A stretch of 33,730 nucleotides of DNA from assembly GCA_002168115.1 (NCBI GenBank), contig NHCC01000014.1, positions 164,525-198,254 on the forward strand, given 5' to 3'. The DNA is from Rhodospirillaceae bacterium TMED23 (GTDB lineage Bacteria; Pseudomonadota; Alphaproteobacteria; Rhodospirillales; UBA2165). A program made the translations under genes and the position numbers. Shown piece after piece: positions 1 through 8,262 of the stretch (within the stretch, counting starts at the first letter, position 1; each line of letters starts with the position of its first letter). Under the pieces are notes generated by a model, which was not told the DNA's origin, did no database searches, and saw nothing but the letters and a program-made list of their open reading frames with translations.

Positions 1-725
1 AACTCTTTAAACGCGGTAATTTCAATATAAATTTAGAAGTAAATAGTGAAGCGTCTAATGAGGTTTATGAGATTAATGCTAAACATTTAAAAAATCTGAT
101 AAATTTTATTGATCGTGAGCATTCTAGTTTAAAGAACTTTGCCAAACCGCAACTCGATAATTTATTAAATGTGAGAGGAGTTATTGAAAAAAGTAAAAAA
201 CCTGAATTTCATGAGAATAAAAAAAAATTAACTAAGAATATTTTGATGGGAATGGAAAAAGTTTTAAACGCTCTTCTAGAAAGTAGGTCAAATGAAGGGT
301 ATAGAATTCATAAGTTTTTATTTGCGCAGTTAATATCTATAAGAAAGTTGCATAAAAAAGCTATAAAAATAGCAAACGTTCAATCGAAAAAAATGTATGA
401 TAATTTGAGAGAACAAGTGCTTTTGTTAACCTCCTCTGATTTGGCTTTTTCAGATGGTAGACTTGAGCAAGAGGTTGTTTTGTTGGTCGCTAAAGCAGAT
501 ATTCGAGAGGAATTGGATCGTCTACAGTCGCATATCGAAGCTGCAGATGCTTTAATCAAAAATGGTGGCGTTATTGGACGTCAACTAGACTTCTTGTGTC
601 AAGAATTTAATCGAGAGGTAAATACAATCTGTTCAAAAAGTTCGGATATTAGAATTGTAAAGATAGGACTAGAGATGAAGCTACTTTTTGAACAATTTCG
701 AGAGCAGGTACAAAATATAGAGTAA
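1..725 (+). CDS. yicC: YicC family endoribonuclease, 5' end outside window
   Basis: C-terminal part of a YicC-family protein; full codons run from base 3 without a stop to TAA at 723-725. YicC proteins are small conserved bacterial proteins, shown in E. coli to be endoribonucleases acting on RNA. Seen here: an N-terminal-domain stretch starting LFKRGNFNINLEV, the linker ending LLNVRGVIE (the family has a similar hydrophobic GVIE-like segment), then a long, charged, helical C-terminal half rich in Lys and Glu ending EQFREQVQNIE, which matches the DUF1732 region. The GTG at 171 lies inside the domain and is not a real start. The neighbour downstream is gmk, the usual partner of yicC in proteobacteria. 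The gene is cut only by the window edge; there is no sign of degradation. Confidence 0.9.
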   Translation, partial: LFKRGNFNINLEVNSEASNEVYEINAKHLKNLINFIDREHSSLKNFAKPQLDNLLNVRGVIEKSKKPEFHENKKKLTKNILMGMEKVLNALLESRSNEGYRIHKFLFAQLISIRKLHKKAIKIANVQSKKMYDNLREQVLLLTSSDLAFSDGRLEQEVVLLVAKADIREELDRLQSHIEAADALIKNGGVIGRQLDFLCQEFNREVNTICSKSSDIRIVKIGLEMKLLFEQFREQVQNIE

Positions 726-868
726 CTAATAATTAAATAACCACTAAATTATTTAAATATTTGTAGTTGGTTACTTAGATTGTAATTTTCTACCCGAGAT
801 TATATGAGTTATACATGATTTAAATCTCAAATAGAGGTTATTTCTGGCAAACTTGATAAAAACTAATT

Positions 869-898
869 TTGTGAATACTCTATATACTAGGCTATAAT
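869..898 (+). promoter_or_regulatory. Candidate sigma70-type promoter for the gmk transcript
   Basis: TTGTGA at 869-874, an 18-base spacer, and a perfect TATAAT at 893-898. A start near 905 would give a leader of about 100 bases before the small ORF at 1008 and about 210 before gmk. The rest of the 726-1007 gap is AT-rich, and I see no RNA gene or convincing terminator in it. By-eye match only. Confidence 0.4.
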
Positions 899-1007
899 TC
901 TTTTTTACTTTTCTTTGCTTAAATGCCGACATTATTTTTTTCAAGATTCATTGAACTAAAAAAGATTTATATTAAATTATTTTCTAAGTAGGAGGAGGCA
1001 GTCAATA

Positions 1008-1124
1008 ATGTTTGTTTGCTTGAAAAGACTTAAAAAGAAAATAAAATTCAAAACCATCGATGATAAAAGCCGAATGTTGATGATTGGCAGGTTTATTTTG
1101 GTAAGAGGTAATAGTGGGCCATAG
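1008..1124 (+). CDS. Possible 38-residue leader ORF overlapping the gmk start
   Basis: ATG at 1008 is preceded nine bases upstream by AGGAGGAGG (990-998), among the strongest Shine-Dalgarno matches in the window. The frame runs 38 codons to TAG at 1122-1124 and overlaps the GTG of gmk (1114) by 11 bases in another frame. The predicted peptide starts MFVCLKRLKKKIKFK, is strongly basic at its N-terminus and has a short hydrophobic stretch (MLMIGRFILV). I recognise no family. It may be a leader peptide that couples translation into gmk, or the site may belong to an untranslated leader. The evidence is the ribosome-binding site and the overlap; there is no homology evidence. Confidence 0.4.
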   Translation: MFVCLKRLKKKIKFKTIDDKSRMLMIGRFILVRGNSGP

Positions 1125-1770
1125 TATAGGGCAAGGTAGTTTTAAACGCAGAGGATTGATGCTTATATTGTCATCACCATCTGGCGCCGGTAAGACGTCA
1201 ATTGCTCGTGAGATTTTAAACCGTGATCCAAATTTAGTTATGTCGATTTCAGCAACAACACGTTCTAAGAGGCCAAGTGAGGTTGACGGGAAGGATTATT
1301 ATTTCATCGACAAGATGGATTTTGAGGCTAAAATAAATAATAATAGTTTTATTGAATATGCTCGTGTTTTTGATAATTATTACGGAACGCCAAAAGAGCC
1401 AGTAGAGAAGGCAATATTGTCAGGCAAGGATATGCTTTTTGATATTGATTGGCAGGGAACTCAACAGCTGGTTAGTAAGCAAAATATTGGACAAGATATT
1501 GTAACTATTTTTATTTTACCGCCAAATATATCGGAACTAGGGCGAAGGTTAAAAAATAGAGAACAAGATAGTTTATCAGTTGTTGAGTATAGGATGTCAA
1601 AAGTTTCAGACGAGTTAAGTCACTATCCAGAATACCAATATGTCATTGTTAATAATGAAATAATAGATAGTGTTGTCCAGGTTGAGAAAATTTTATCCGC
1701 AGAGCGGTGCAAGATTGAACGGCAAATAGGACTTCATGATTTTGTTCAGAATTTACGCGGTTTATCTTAG
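1114..1770 (+). CDS. gmk: Guanylate kinase
   Basis: Phosphorylates GMP to GDP with ATP in the cytosol, feeding GTP, dGTP and (p)ppGpp pools. The 218-residue protein has the P-loop SSPSGAGKTS at residues 20-29, the GMP-binding region with TTRSKRPSEVDGKDYYF near 49-65 and the EYARVFDNYYGTP segment just after it, and the lid/IDWQGTQQL segment; length is normal. The GTG start at 1114 has AGAGG at 1104-1108 five bases upstream, and an in-frame TAA at 1102-1104 rules out a longer form; the ATG at 1159 (residue 16) is a possible but shorter start. Its start overlaps the end of the small ORF at 1008. It converges on rsmA with only 5 bases between the two stop codons, so the two transcripts must overlap at their 3' ends. 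Confidence 0.97.
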   Translation: MGHSIGQGSFKRRGLMLILSSPSGAGKTSIAREILNRDPNLVMSISATTRSKRPSEVDGKDYYFIDKMDFEAKINNNSFIEYARVFDNYYGTPKEPVEKAILSGKDMLFDIDWQGTQQLVSKQNIGQDIVTIFILPPNISELGRRLKNREQDSLSVVEYRMSKVSDELSHYPEYQYVIVNNEIIDSVVQVEKILSAERCKIERQIGLHDFVQNLRGLS

Positions 1771-1775
1771 ATTTG

Positions 1776-2621
1776 TTATTTCTCTTCAATAGCGTTAGCC
1801 AGAGAGACATATTCTTCAACTGTTAAATTTTCTGCTCTCAATTTTGGATTAATACCCAAAGCGATCATATTAATATCAAGGGATTTTAGCGAAGTTCGAA
1901 GCATTTTTCGGCGCTGGCCGAATGCTGCAGCTGTAACTTTTTCCATATTCTCAAATTTCGGCTTTGATGTGATATTAGGTCGTGGCTTTAATGTAATTAA
2001 ACTGGAGGTCACATTAGGGGGAGGCGTAAAAGCACGAGAGTTAATATCAAACTCAAATTTTGTATGGCATAGCCACTGCGTAATAACACTCAAACGACCG
2101 TAAGCTTTACTAGAAGGCTTAGCTATTAGTCTATCGACAACCTCTTTTTGGAACATTAGTGTCATTTGATTTATATGGTGGGCCTGTTTTAACCATTTTA
2201 TTAGAAGTGGAGCCCCTATATTGTATGGAAGGTTAGCAATAATTTGTATCGGTTTAGTTCCTAGTTCCGACAAGTTTATATTTAGTGCATTTGATTGCTT
2301 AATTACTAGCTTGTTTTTATACTCAGCTTTGAGATCGGATATTGCTTTTATACATCGAGTATCTTTTTCAATAGCAATCAGCTCCCGCGGATTGCATTCT
2401 AATATAGACCTTGTGAGTCCTCCTGGCCCCGGTCCAATCTCAATAATTGTATAATTTGATAAATCAACATTTTTGCCTAAAGCACGATTTACGATCCTAT
2501 CATTTAAATTCCTATCTAACAGGAAATGTTGTCCTAAGGACTTCTTCGCAGTCAATCCATATCGATTTATCACATCTCTTAAGGGTATCAACTTATCTAA
2601 TCTTTCAATTATTAAGCTCAC
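1776..2621 (-). CDS. rsmA: 16S rRNA (adenine1518-N6/adenine1519-N6) dimethyltransferase
   Basis: Dimethylates two adjacent adenines in the 3' terminal helix of 16S rRNA late in 30S assembly, using S-adenosylmethionine; its loss gives kasugamycin resistance, hence the older name ksgA. The 281-residue protein shows the family N-terminus AKKSLGQHFLLD (25-36), SAM motif I EIGPGPGGLT (61-70), the acidic motif IEKD, and the catalytic motif IV NLPY (130-133). The C-terminal FGQRRKMLRTSLK segment is also typical. The start codon is GTG at 2621 and lies 17 bases inside the 3' end of pdxA, so it is probably translated by coupling. It is the last gene of the operon lptF-lptG-lptD-surA-pdxA-rsmA. Confidence 0.97.
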   Translation of the reverse strand: MSLIIERLDKLIPLRDVINRYGLTAKKSLGQHFLLDRNLNDRIVNRALGKNVDLSNYTIIEIGPGPGGLTRSILECNPRELIAIEKDTRCIKAISDLKAEYKNKLVIKQSNALNINLSELGTKPIQIIANLPYNIGAPLLIKWLKQAHHINQMTLMFQKEVVDRLIAKPSSKAYGRLSVITQWLCHTKFEFDINSRAFTPPPNVTSSLITLKPRPNITSKPKFENMEKVTAAAFGQRRKMLRTSLKSLDINMIALGINPKLRAENLTVEEYVSLANAIEEK

Positions 2622-3615
2622 TTGATTTTATTGCTCTTTTAGCCAGTTTTATTGCGGAGATTATACTATTGGGGCTGGCGATGCCGAGGCTTGCAATATC
2701 AAGAGCCGTGCCGTGGTCTGGGGAAGTACGAATAAATGGCAAACCTAGTGTAATATTTACAGCTGTTTCAAAATCAATTGTTTTTATAGGTATGAGTCCC
2801 TGATCGTGATACATTGTTATTACAGCATCATAATTTTTTCTTGCGGTAGTATGAAAAAGCGTGTCTGCAGAATAAGGACCGCTGACTGAAATATCTAATT
2901 TTATGAGTTTATCAATTGCGGGTTTGATAATAAATATCTCTTCCGTTCCCATGTTGCCACCTTCACCAGCATGTGGGTTTAGACCAGTTATTGCAATTCT
3001 TGGAGATGTTATATCAAAGTATTTCTTTAGAGACCTATTTAAAATTATTGTCGTTTCAATTATTGATTCGATCGTTATATTTTCAATCGCTTGTTTTAGG
3101 CTTAAATGGCGGGTTAGAGGAACAACTTTTAATCTATTTGACGAAAGCATCATTACAGGCTGACATTTAATGCCACAAATATCAGCTAAATATTCTGTAT
3201 GCCCAGGAAAATTAAATCCAGTATTATATAATGCTTCCTTATTAATGGGATTAGTTACAATACCACCCACACTGCCTTGTTGGATTAGTGAAACGGCTTT
3301 TCTAATTGATAAAATTGTTGCTGGACTATTAATTGGATTTACTGAACCAAGTTTTGGTTTTTCTTTTAGTGCTATTGGAAATACTGGCAACGCCTTATTA
3401 AAAAATTCTAGCGTATCAGAAATTTTATCAATTGCTTTTATTGGTGTATTTATATCAAATTTATCAGCGATATATGTTAGTCGCTTGGGACAATCAATTA
3501 TACAAAATGGTGGTAAGTTCTGATGATTAGCGCTCCAGGCTCTTAAAGTAATCTCTCCCCCTATACCACTAGGTTCACCCATAGTTAGGACCAAAGGTAA
3601 ACTATTATATTTCAT
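2605..3615 (-). CDS. pdxA: 4-hydroxythreonine-4-phosphate dehydrogenase
   Basis: NAD-dependent oxidation of 4-phosphohydroxy-L-threonine in the DXP-dependent pyridoxal phosphate pathway; its product is condensed by PdxJ. The 336-residue protein has the N-terminal TMGEPSGIGGE motif (11-21), GHTEYLAD (138-145), and the three metal-binding histidines expected from E. coli PdxA (His166, 211, 266), seen here as His170 (PLTRHLS), His215 (LNPHAGEGG) and His270 (MYHDQGL). RTSPDHGTALD near residue 296 is the usual C-terminal signature. Its ATG overlaps the surA stop as ATGA (3612-3615), and its end overlaps rsmA by 17 bases. The surA-pdxA-rsmA order is widely conserved in proteobacteria. Confidence 0.97.
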   Translation of the reverse strand: MKYNSLPLVLTMGEPSGIGGEITLRAWSANHQNLPPFCIIDCPKRLTYIADKFDINTPIKAIDKISDTLEFFNKALPVFPIALKEKPKLGSVNPINSPATILSIRKAVSLIQQGSVGGIVTNPINKEALYNTGFNFPGHTEYLADICGIKCQPVMMLSSNRLKVVPLTRHLSLKQAIENITIESIIETTIILNRSLKKYFDITSPRIAITGLNPHAGEGGNMGTEEIFIIKPAIDKLIKLDISVSGPYSADTLFHTTARKNYDAVITMYHDQGLIPIKTIDFETAVNITLGLPFIRTSPDHGTALDIASLGIASPNSIISAIKLAKRAIKSSELNN

Positions 3616-4925
3616 CTTCGAATTTCCAAAAATGCTGACCTCTGAATATCTCTTAACATACTTCTTTCTAATAATTCAGCACGTTTCATTAATAACATAC
3701 GTCTAACTTGATCTCTTGTGTCCTTAGTAATTTTACCGCCACTTCTATTGCAAACCATTAAAACAATTACTCCCGAGCTAACAACGATTGGCTCACTTGC
3801 TGTATTTAGTGGTATCGTAACCACTATTTTTTTTATTGGATCTGGTAATTTAGACACATCATCAACTTCTATTCTTCCGGAGTTTTTGGATGGCAATTCC
3901 TTTCCTTTCTCAGACATTAAATTACAATTTTTAAGTGAGGCTGTAATCTGTTTTGCTTTTCTTTTGATCTTATCTAAAGTTAGTTTATTCGATGCCGAGT
4001 GAGTTGGAAAAAAAATTTGTTCTACAGTTACTTTAAATTTGCTGTTAGGAAAACCTTTTGATCTTCTTTTTTTATGAAGTTTAATAATATAATATCCATC
4101 TTCGCCTTTGATTGGATTGGATATGCCATTCGGAGTTAAATGGGTTATGGCTTTTGCAAGATTTTCGTCAATTTGCCCTTGACGAACCCAGCCTAATTTA
4201 CCGCCATTTGCTGCTGAAGCACTTTGAGAAAATGATTGTGCGAGAGTAGAAAAATTATTACCTTTTTTTGCTTCAAGAAATAATTTCATAGCACTCTGAT
4301 AAACAAGATTACTTGGTTCGTTATTGTTAAAGGGCAAGAATATTTCAGAAATCAAAAATTCTGGTTTCCCCTTGTTGGCTGTAATTTCATTTATTGTTTC
4401 ATCGATTGAGCTTTGGCTAATTTTAATAGTTGATTTAACTTTTTTTAAAACCACTTTACGCCAAGCTATTTGTGCCTCCATTTGTAATTTAAAAGTTTGA
4501 TAGTTAATTCCATTCTTTTGTAAAAACTGGATCATTTGTCCTTTTGGAATTTTATTATTTTGTTCTACCTCGTTAATTGCTGTGGTTAGTTCTCTTTCTG
4601 ATACCTTAACTTTTAACTCTTTAGCCGCCTGAAGCTTAAGTTTATCATTAATTAGGCCATTAATTACTTGGGATCTGATTCGTTTTATTACTTTCTCGTT
4701 GTTTGGTAGTTTGGACAAAAACAGTATAAAATTAATACGACTGTTTAAGTCAAAACGTGAAATAATTTCGCTATTAACAATAGCAATTATGCTCTGTCTT
4801 AAATTTAAAGAGTCTTGAGATTTTCCCTGGTTATGAGCGAATAGGCTAACTGTTATGATACTGAAAAATAAAACAACTCTAAAAAAAAAGAATTGATCTA
4901 ATTTTACGCTTTCCCTAATCATCAT
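3612..4925 (-). CDS. surA: Periplasmic chaperone / peptidyl-prolyl isomerase SurA
   Basis: Chaperone that escorts unfolded outer-membrane proteins, LptD among them, across the periplasm to the BAM complex. The 437-residue protein has a hydrophobic N-terminal segment (about residues 12-30) that looks like a signal peptide. The SurA N-domain follows (about 43-170, opening IIAIVNSEIISRFDLNSRI), then a parvulin-type PPIase domain (about 190-286, with GGKLGWVRQGQ and GYYIIKLH). A second, more degenerate PPIase-like stretch begins near residue 298 (FKVTVEQIFFP). Two adjacent ATG codons (4925, 4922) are possible starts. The gene follows lptD after 50 bases and shares ATGA with pdxA. Confidence 0.93.
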   Translation of the reverse strand: MMIRESVKLDQFFFFRVVLFFSIITVSLFAHNQGKSQDSLNLRQSIIAIVNSEIISRFDLNSRINFILFLSKLPNNEKVIKRIRSQVINGLINDKLKLQAAKELKVKVSERELTTAINEVEQNNKIPKGQMIQFLQKNGINYQTFKLQMEAQIAWRKVVLKKVKSTIKISQSSIDETINEITANKGKPEFLISEIFLPFNNNEPSNLVYQSAMKLFLEAKKGNNFSTLAQSFSQSASAANGGKLGWVRQGQIDENLAKAITHLTPNGISNPIKGEDGYYIIKLHKKRRSKGFPNSKFKVTVEQIFFPTHSASNKLTLDKIKRKAKQITASLKNCNLMSEKGKELPSKNSGRIEVDDVSKLPDPIKKIVVTIPLNTASEPIVVSSGVIVLMVCNRSGGKITKDTRDQVRRMLLMKRAELLERSMLRDIQRSAFLEIRR

Positions 4926-4943
4926 ATATTATACCTAAGCTAG

Positions 4944-4977
4944 AACAGTGATTAACTCATATAAAACTTAAACTGTT
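4944..4977. repeat. Inverted repeat between lptD and surA
   Basis: AACAGT-GA-TTAA pairs with TTAA-ACTGTT across a 12-base loop: ten pairs with a two-base bulge, beginning at the lptD stop codon. There is no T-tract on the minus strand, so it does not look like an intrinsic terminator. It may be an RNA hairpin that sets transcript stability, or simply chance in AT-rich DNA. Confidence 0.3.
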
Positions 4978-7147
4978 ATAAATTAGTTTTTACATCGCCC
5001 AAAGTTTTGAAGCTTAATTTAAATAAAATTGTATTCGAAGGCTTTATGTCTCTGTCCTGAAAAAACTCTCGATTAAACGAAGTTGAAAATAAAAAACACT
5101 CACACTCGTAGTTAAGGTTTATAGAAAAATTTCTAAGATCGCCATTATCTTTCATATCATATCGACCCAAAAGTTTTGAAGACCAATTTCTATTCAGTTT
5201 AGTAAGTAGCGAACCTGATAGTTCTTCGCGCCCCAAGAATTGGTCGTTTTGGGGAGAAAAAAATATGTAGTTTGCCGAGAGTTTTAGTGCATCAGGCCCA
5301 AGATTGGTTTGAAACTCATTCCGTTGTGGCGAAAAATTATCTTTGTCTAACCGAGTCCGGTAGAGAATATCAAGATAATTATTAGGAGAAATGTTGAGCC
5401 GAGCTACATAGTCTGACAAATTTTCGTCTAACCCTGACCCAGTTGCAAATGTGCTATCCGCTTTAAGGCGATAGCGCTGTCCAATGAAAATACCCGTGTA
5501 CCCCCCTTCGTCTCCGATTAACCCCCACTTTAATCCATAACTAGCCCGCGGCCCTCCCTCGATTTTATCATAACCGGTAAAAATATTATTTCCAAATAAA
5601 TTGGTATCATCAAATTCAAAATCGATGCTATCTTCATTAGGAATTGTATTAGGGTTTCCTCCATAGGGACTAAGAGTAATTGCTACTCTTGGCTCTAAAT
5701 TTTCACTGATAGAGCCTTTTTTCTTTGCCAATGGAAGGCGCCATTCGCCTTCTAATTTTGGATTTATTCGGTAAGATAAGCCATTAAAACTCTCGTCTTT
5801 TGTTGTTCGTTGTAGATTATTTACGTGGTATAAATCACCATTTAAATTTCCCGAAAGGTTGAAAATTTCGCCGTATTTGCTCACAAATGGTCGACTTAAC
5901 TGTCCGCGTATCGATATTCGTCTCGTATCGGTTCCGTCGGACCTTGTCATTACAACTGTACTCGCTTCCCAACTTGGTCTTGTTCCGTAACTATTAGGTT
6001 CTCCAACTGCGCTATAGCTTATTGCAGGGGCTATAAGAGGCGTTGTACCCGAGTCATCATCAATTGATGTGCCTTGAAAAGCATATGCGTCAAACAATAG
6101 ATAATTTTTAGTTCCAAAGCCCTCAATATAAGCTCGAGAGGTTAATGTTCTTGATGAACGGAAATTATAAAGTCTTAAGTATGTGTCATCTGCTGCACGA
6201 TGTGCATTGAATCCCCACCTCCACTTTTCATCTATATCAAATTTGCCAAAACTGTCTATGTGACCTCGAAACTCATTATCCGTATCATAGGTTGCGCTTA
6301 TTGTGCTATCAATTTCTCCTGATCCAAAATGTTGCCTGTATTTTCCTGATATCAGAGCATTTTCTTTGCTTGTTAATGTTGGTGTTAAAGTAAGATCTTT
6401 ACTAGGTGAAATAGCATAAAAATAAGGAGTAGTTATAGTGGTACCCAAGTATGTGGATGTGCCTGTGCTGGGTGTTAAAAACCCACTCTTTCTTTTCACA
6501 CTTGGATCTGGATGCGTAAAATATGGCAAGTACATAACGGGTACTCCTGCCATTTCCATCCATGAATTATAATATTCTAATTGTTTTTTCTCCTGATTAT
6601 GAACAACTTTCTTGGCCTTTACTTGCCACAAAGGGTTGTTTTCATTCAAATTGCCACAACCATTACAAGGCGAATATACAGCATTAATCATTTCGGTTCT
6701 ATTGCCGTTTGTCCGACGGCCAAATATTGCTGCTATTCGTGCATTATCAGAGAGGCGAATCCGTAAATTTTTTATTATTCCAGATTTAAAGTCACCACTT
6801 ATCTCAGTATATTCCGAAAATAAGACATTTCCATTTGGTTCAAGAAGCGAAACGTTACCTGTAGCTATTAAAATATCTTGAATTTCATTGTAGTTAACTG
6901 AATCAGCTCTTAATATATTATTTCCATACAATATCTCAACATTTCCACGAGCTTTAATTACATTATTATTTTCATCACTAATAACTTCATCCGAGGTAAA
7001 AATAATCGGCTCTTTATTTATCAAATCACTAGCATTTGTTGAGTTTTGAATAAAAAAGCAGAATATTAAACTTATCAGTATACATAAATGAAACTTCAGT
7101 TTTACATCTTTGTGAAAAGAATTATGTAAACTTCTATTACAAATCAT
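4976..7147 (-). CDS. lptD: LPS-assembly protein LptD (outer-membrane translocon)
   Basis: Outer-membrane beta-barrel that, with LptE, inserts lipopolysaccharide into the outer leaflet. With the ATG at 7147 it has 723 residues: a signal peptide (about 15-40, ending STNAS), an LptA/OstA-like periplasmic domain (about 45-160), then the barrel. Two cysteine pairs are visible, CNGC at 161-164 and CEC at 682-684 near the C-terminus, consistent with the inter-domain disulfides of the family. I chose 7147 because that ATG overlaps the lptG stop as TAATG, has GGAAGA 7 bases upstream and puts the signal peptide near the N-terminus; a longer GTG start at 7213 would overlap lptG by 67 bases and add residues unlike a secretion signal. 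SurA, its likely chaperone, is the next gene. Confidence 0.93.
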   Translation of the reverse strand: MICNRSLHNSFHKDVKLKFHLCILISLIFCFFIQNSTNASDLINKEPIIFTSDEVISDENNNVIKARGNVEILYGNNILRADSVNYNEIQDILIATGNVSLLEPNGNVLFSEYTEISGDFKSGIIKNLRIRLSDNARIAAIFGRRTNGNRTEMINAVYSPCNGCGNLNENNPLWQVKAKKVVHNQEKKQLEYYNSWMEMAGVPVMYLPYFTHPDPSVKRKSGFLTPSTGTSTYLGTTITTPYFYAISPSKDLTLTPTLTSKENALISGKYRQHFGSGEIDSTISATYDTDNEFRGHIDSFGKFDIDEKWRWGFNAHRAADDTYLRLYNFRSSRTLTSRAYIEGFGTKNYLLFDAYAFQGTSIDDDSGTTPLIAPAISYSAVGEPNSYGTRPSWEASTVVMTRSDGTDTRRISIRGQLSRPFVSKYGEIFNLSGNLNGDLYHVNNLQRTTKDESFNGLSYRINPKLEGEWRLPLAKKKGSISENLEPRVAITLSPYGGNPNTIPNEDSIDFEFDDTNLFGNNIFTGYDKIEGGPRASYGLKWGLIGDEGGYTGIFIGQRYRLKADSTFATGSGLDENLSDYVARLNISPNNYLDILYRTRLDKDNFSPQRNEFQTNLGPDALKLSANYIFFSPQNDQFLGREELSGSLLTKLNRNWSSKLLGRYDMKDNGDLRNFSINLNYECECFLFSTSFNREFFQDRDIKPSNTILFKLSFKTLGDVKTNL

Positions 7148-8247
7148 TATCCATCTTCCAAATGAAAAACCATTGCTAAACCTAAAAGCAAAGATATGCC
7201 TGATGGCGCCCACGCCGCTAGGATAACGGGAATACTCTCACGAAGTCCCAAAGCAAAAATTACATCTGTTATAAAAAAAAGTAAAAAGCCCGTGATTATA
7301 GCACCAATTATAACGAATGATCCACTATTTCTTCTTGCTTGCCTCAATGTAAACGTAGCAGCTATTAAAACCATCGCGCAAAGGAGAAATGGTGCCGATA
7401 ACAATGAATGCCAATATAGTTGATGTCTTATTGCAGAAAACCCTGATTTTTCTAAATTATTAATAAATCCAGGTAAGCTCCAAAACGACATCGTTTCTGG
7501 CGGAGAAAAACTATCATGAATTTTATTTAGAGTAATATCTGTGTCTATCCAATGTTCTTTTTTAAATTTTGGCCTTTTATCTATGCTGTTTACCCAAACA
7601 TCAGTTAAATGCCAAAACCCATCTTCAAGTTCACATTTTAACGCATCAATTCTTCCAATAAACTTATTTGCTCCTTCATAATTAAAAATGGTAACATCTG
7701 ATAATGAAATATAATTTTTAATAATATTTAATCTGGGAGCATGAATTACTGACTGATTTTTTCCATTTGACTGCCTTAACCATAAACCATTTTTTGATAT
7801 TGCTAGTAGATTGGATTGACCCTTAAGGTGAATTGCGTTCATGTTATCATATTTCGATAGCATAGCCGAAGCTAAGGGGTTAAACAAAGTAATTTTTATT
7901 ATACCTAGAATAAAACTGGCAAGAAGTACTGGTAATAAAAACTGCCAGGCGGAGACACCTGCCGCCCTTGTAACTACTAATTCACTAGTTCTTGTTAAGC
8001 TCCAAAATGAGGCCATGCCACCAAATAAAACCGCAAAAGGAAAAATCTTTTGTGCCATAAAGGGTAGTTTTAATAACCCCATTTCGAGAATAAGGGCCAT
8101 ACTAATGTTGGGATGGTTTGATGCTCTTCTAAGTAACTCGACTGTATCAATAAGGAAAATAATAGCCAAAAATATTATAAAGACGGTAAAAAAGTTCTTT
8201 AGAAAACGTCGGCCAATGTATTTCGTAAGAGTTAGTGATAGACGCAT
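7147..8247 (-). CDS. lptG: LPS export ABC transporter permease LptG
   Basis: Inner-membrane permease of the LptB2FG exporter, which extracts LPS from the inner membrane and passes it to LptC and the periplasmic bridge. The 366-residue protein has the YjgP/YjgQ layout: three N-terminal membrane segments within the first 120 residues, a periplasmic beta-jellyroll domain, then three C-terminal membrane segments (from about 275). The cytoplasmic coupling segment TRTSELVVTRAAGVS (residues about 80-94) contacts LptB. It lies 15 bases after lptF and its stop overlaps lptD as TAATG. Order and ending (HLEDG just after the last helix) fit LptG rather than LptF. LptB, LptA and LptC are not in the window. 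Confidence 0.94.
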   Translation of the reverse strand: MRLSLTLTKYIGRRFLKNFFTVFIIFLAIIFLIDTVELLRRASNHPNISMALILEMGLLKLPFMAQKIFPFAVLFGGMASFWSLTRTSELVVTRAAGVSAWQFLLPVLLASFILGIIKITLFNPLASAMLSKYDNMNAIHLKGQSNLLAISKNGLWLRQSNGKNQSVIHAPRLNIIKNYISLSDVTIFNYEGANKFIGRIDALKCELEDGFWHLTDVWVNSIDKRPKFKKEHWIDTDITLNKIHDSFSPPETMSFWSLPGFINNLEKSGFSAIRHQLYWHSLLSAPFLLCAMVLIAATFTLRQARRNSGSFVIIGAIITGFLLFFITDVIFALGLRESIPVILAAWAPSGISLLLGLAMVFHLEDG

Positions 8248-8262
8248 TTATTTTAATTCCAT

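Noticed and set aside
7148-7213. 22-residue N-terminal extension of LptD from a GTG at 7213
   Set aside because: It overlaps lptG by 67 bases and pushes the signal peptide inward; ATG 7147 with TAATG coupling and GGAAGA upstream explains the start better.
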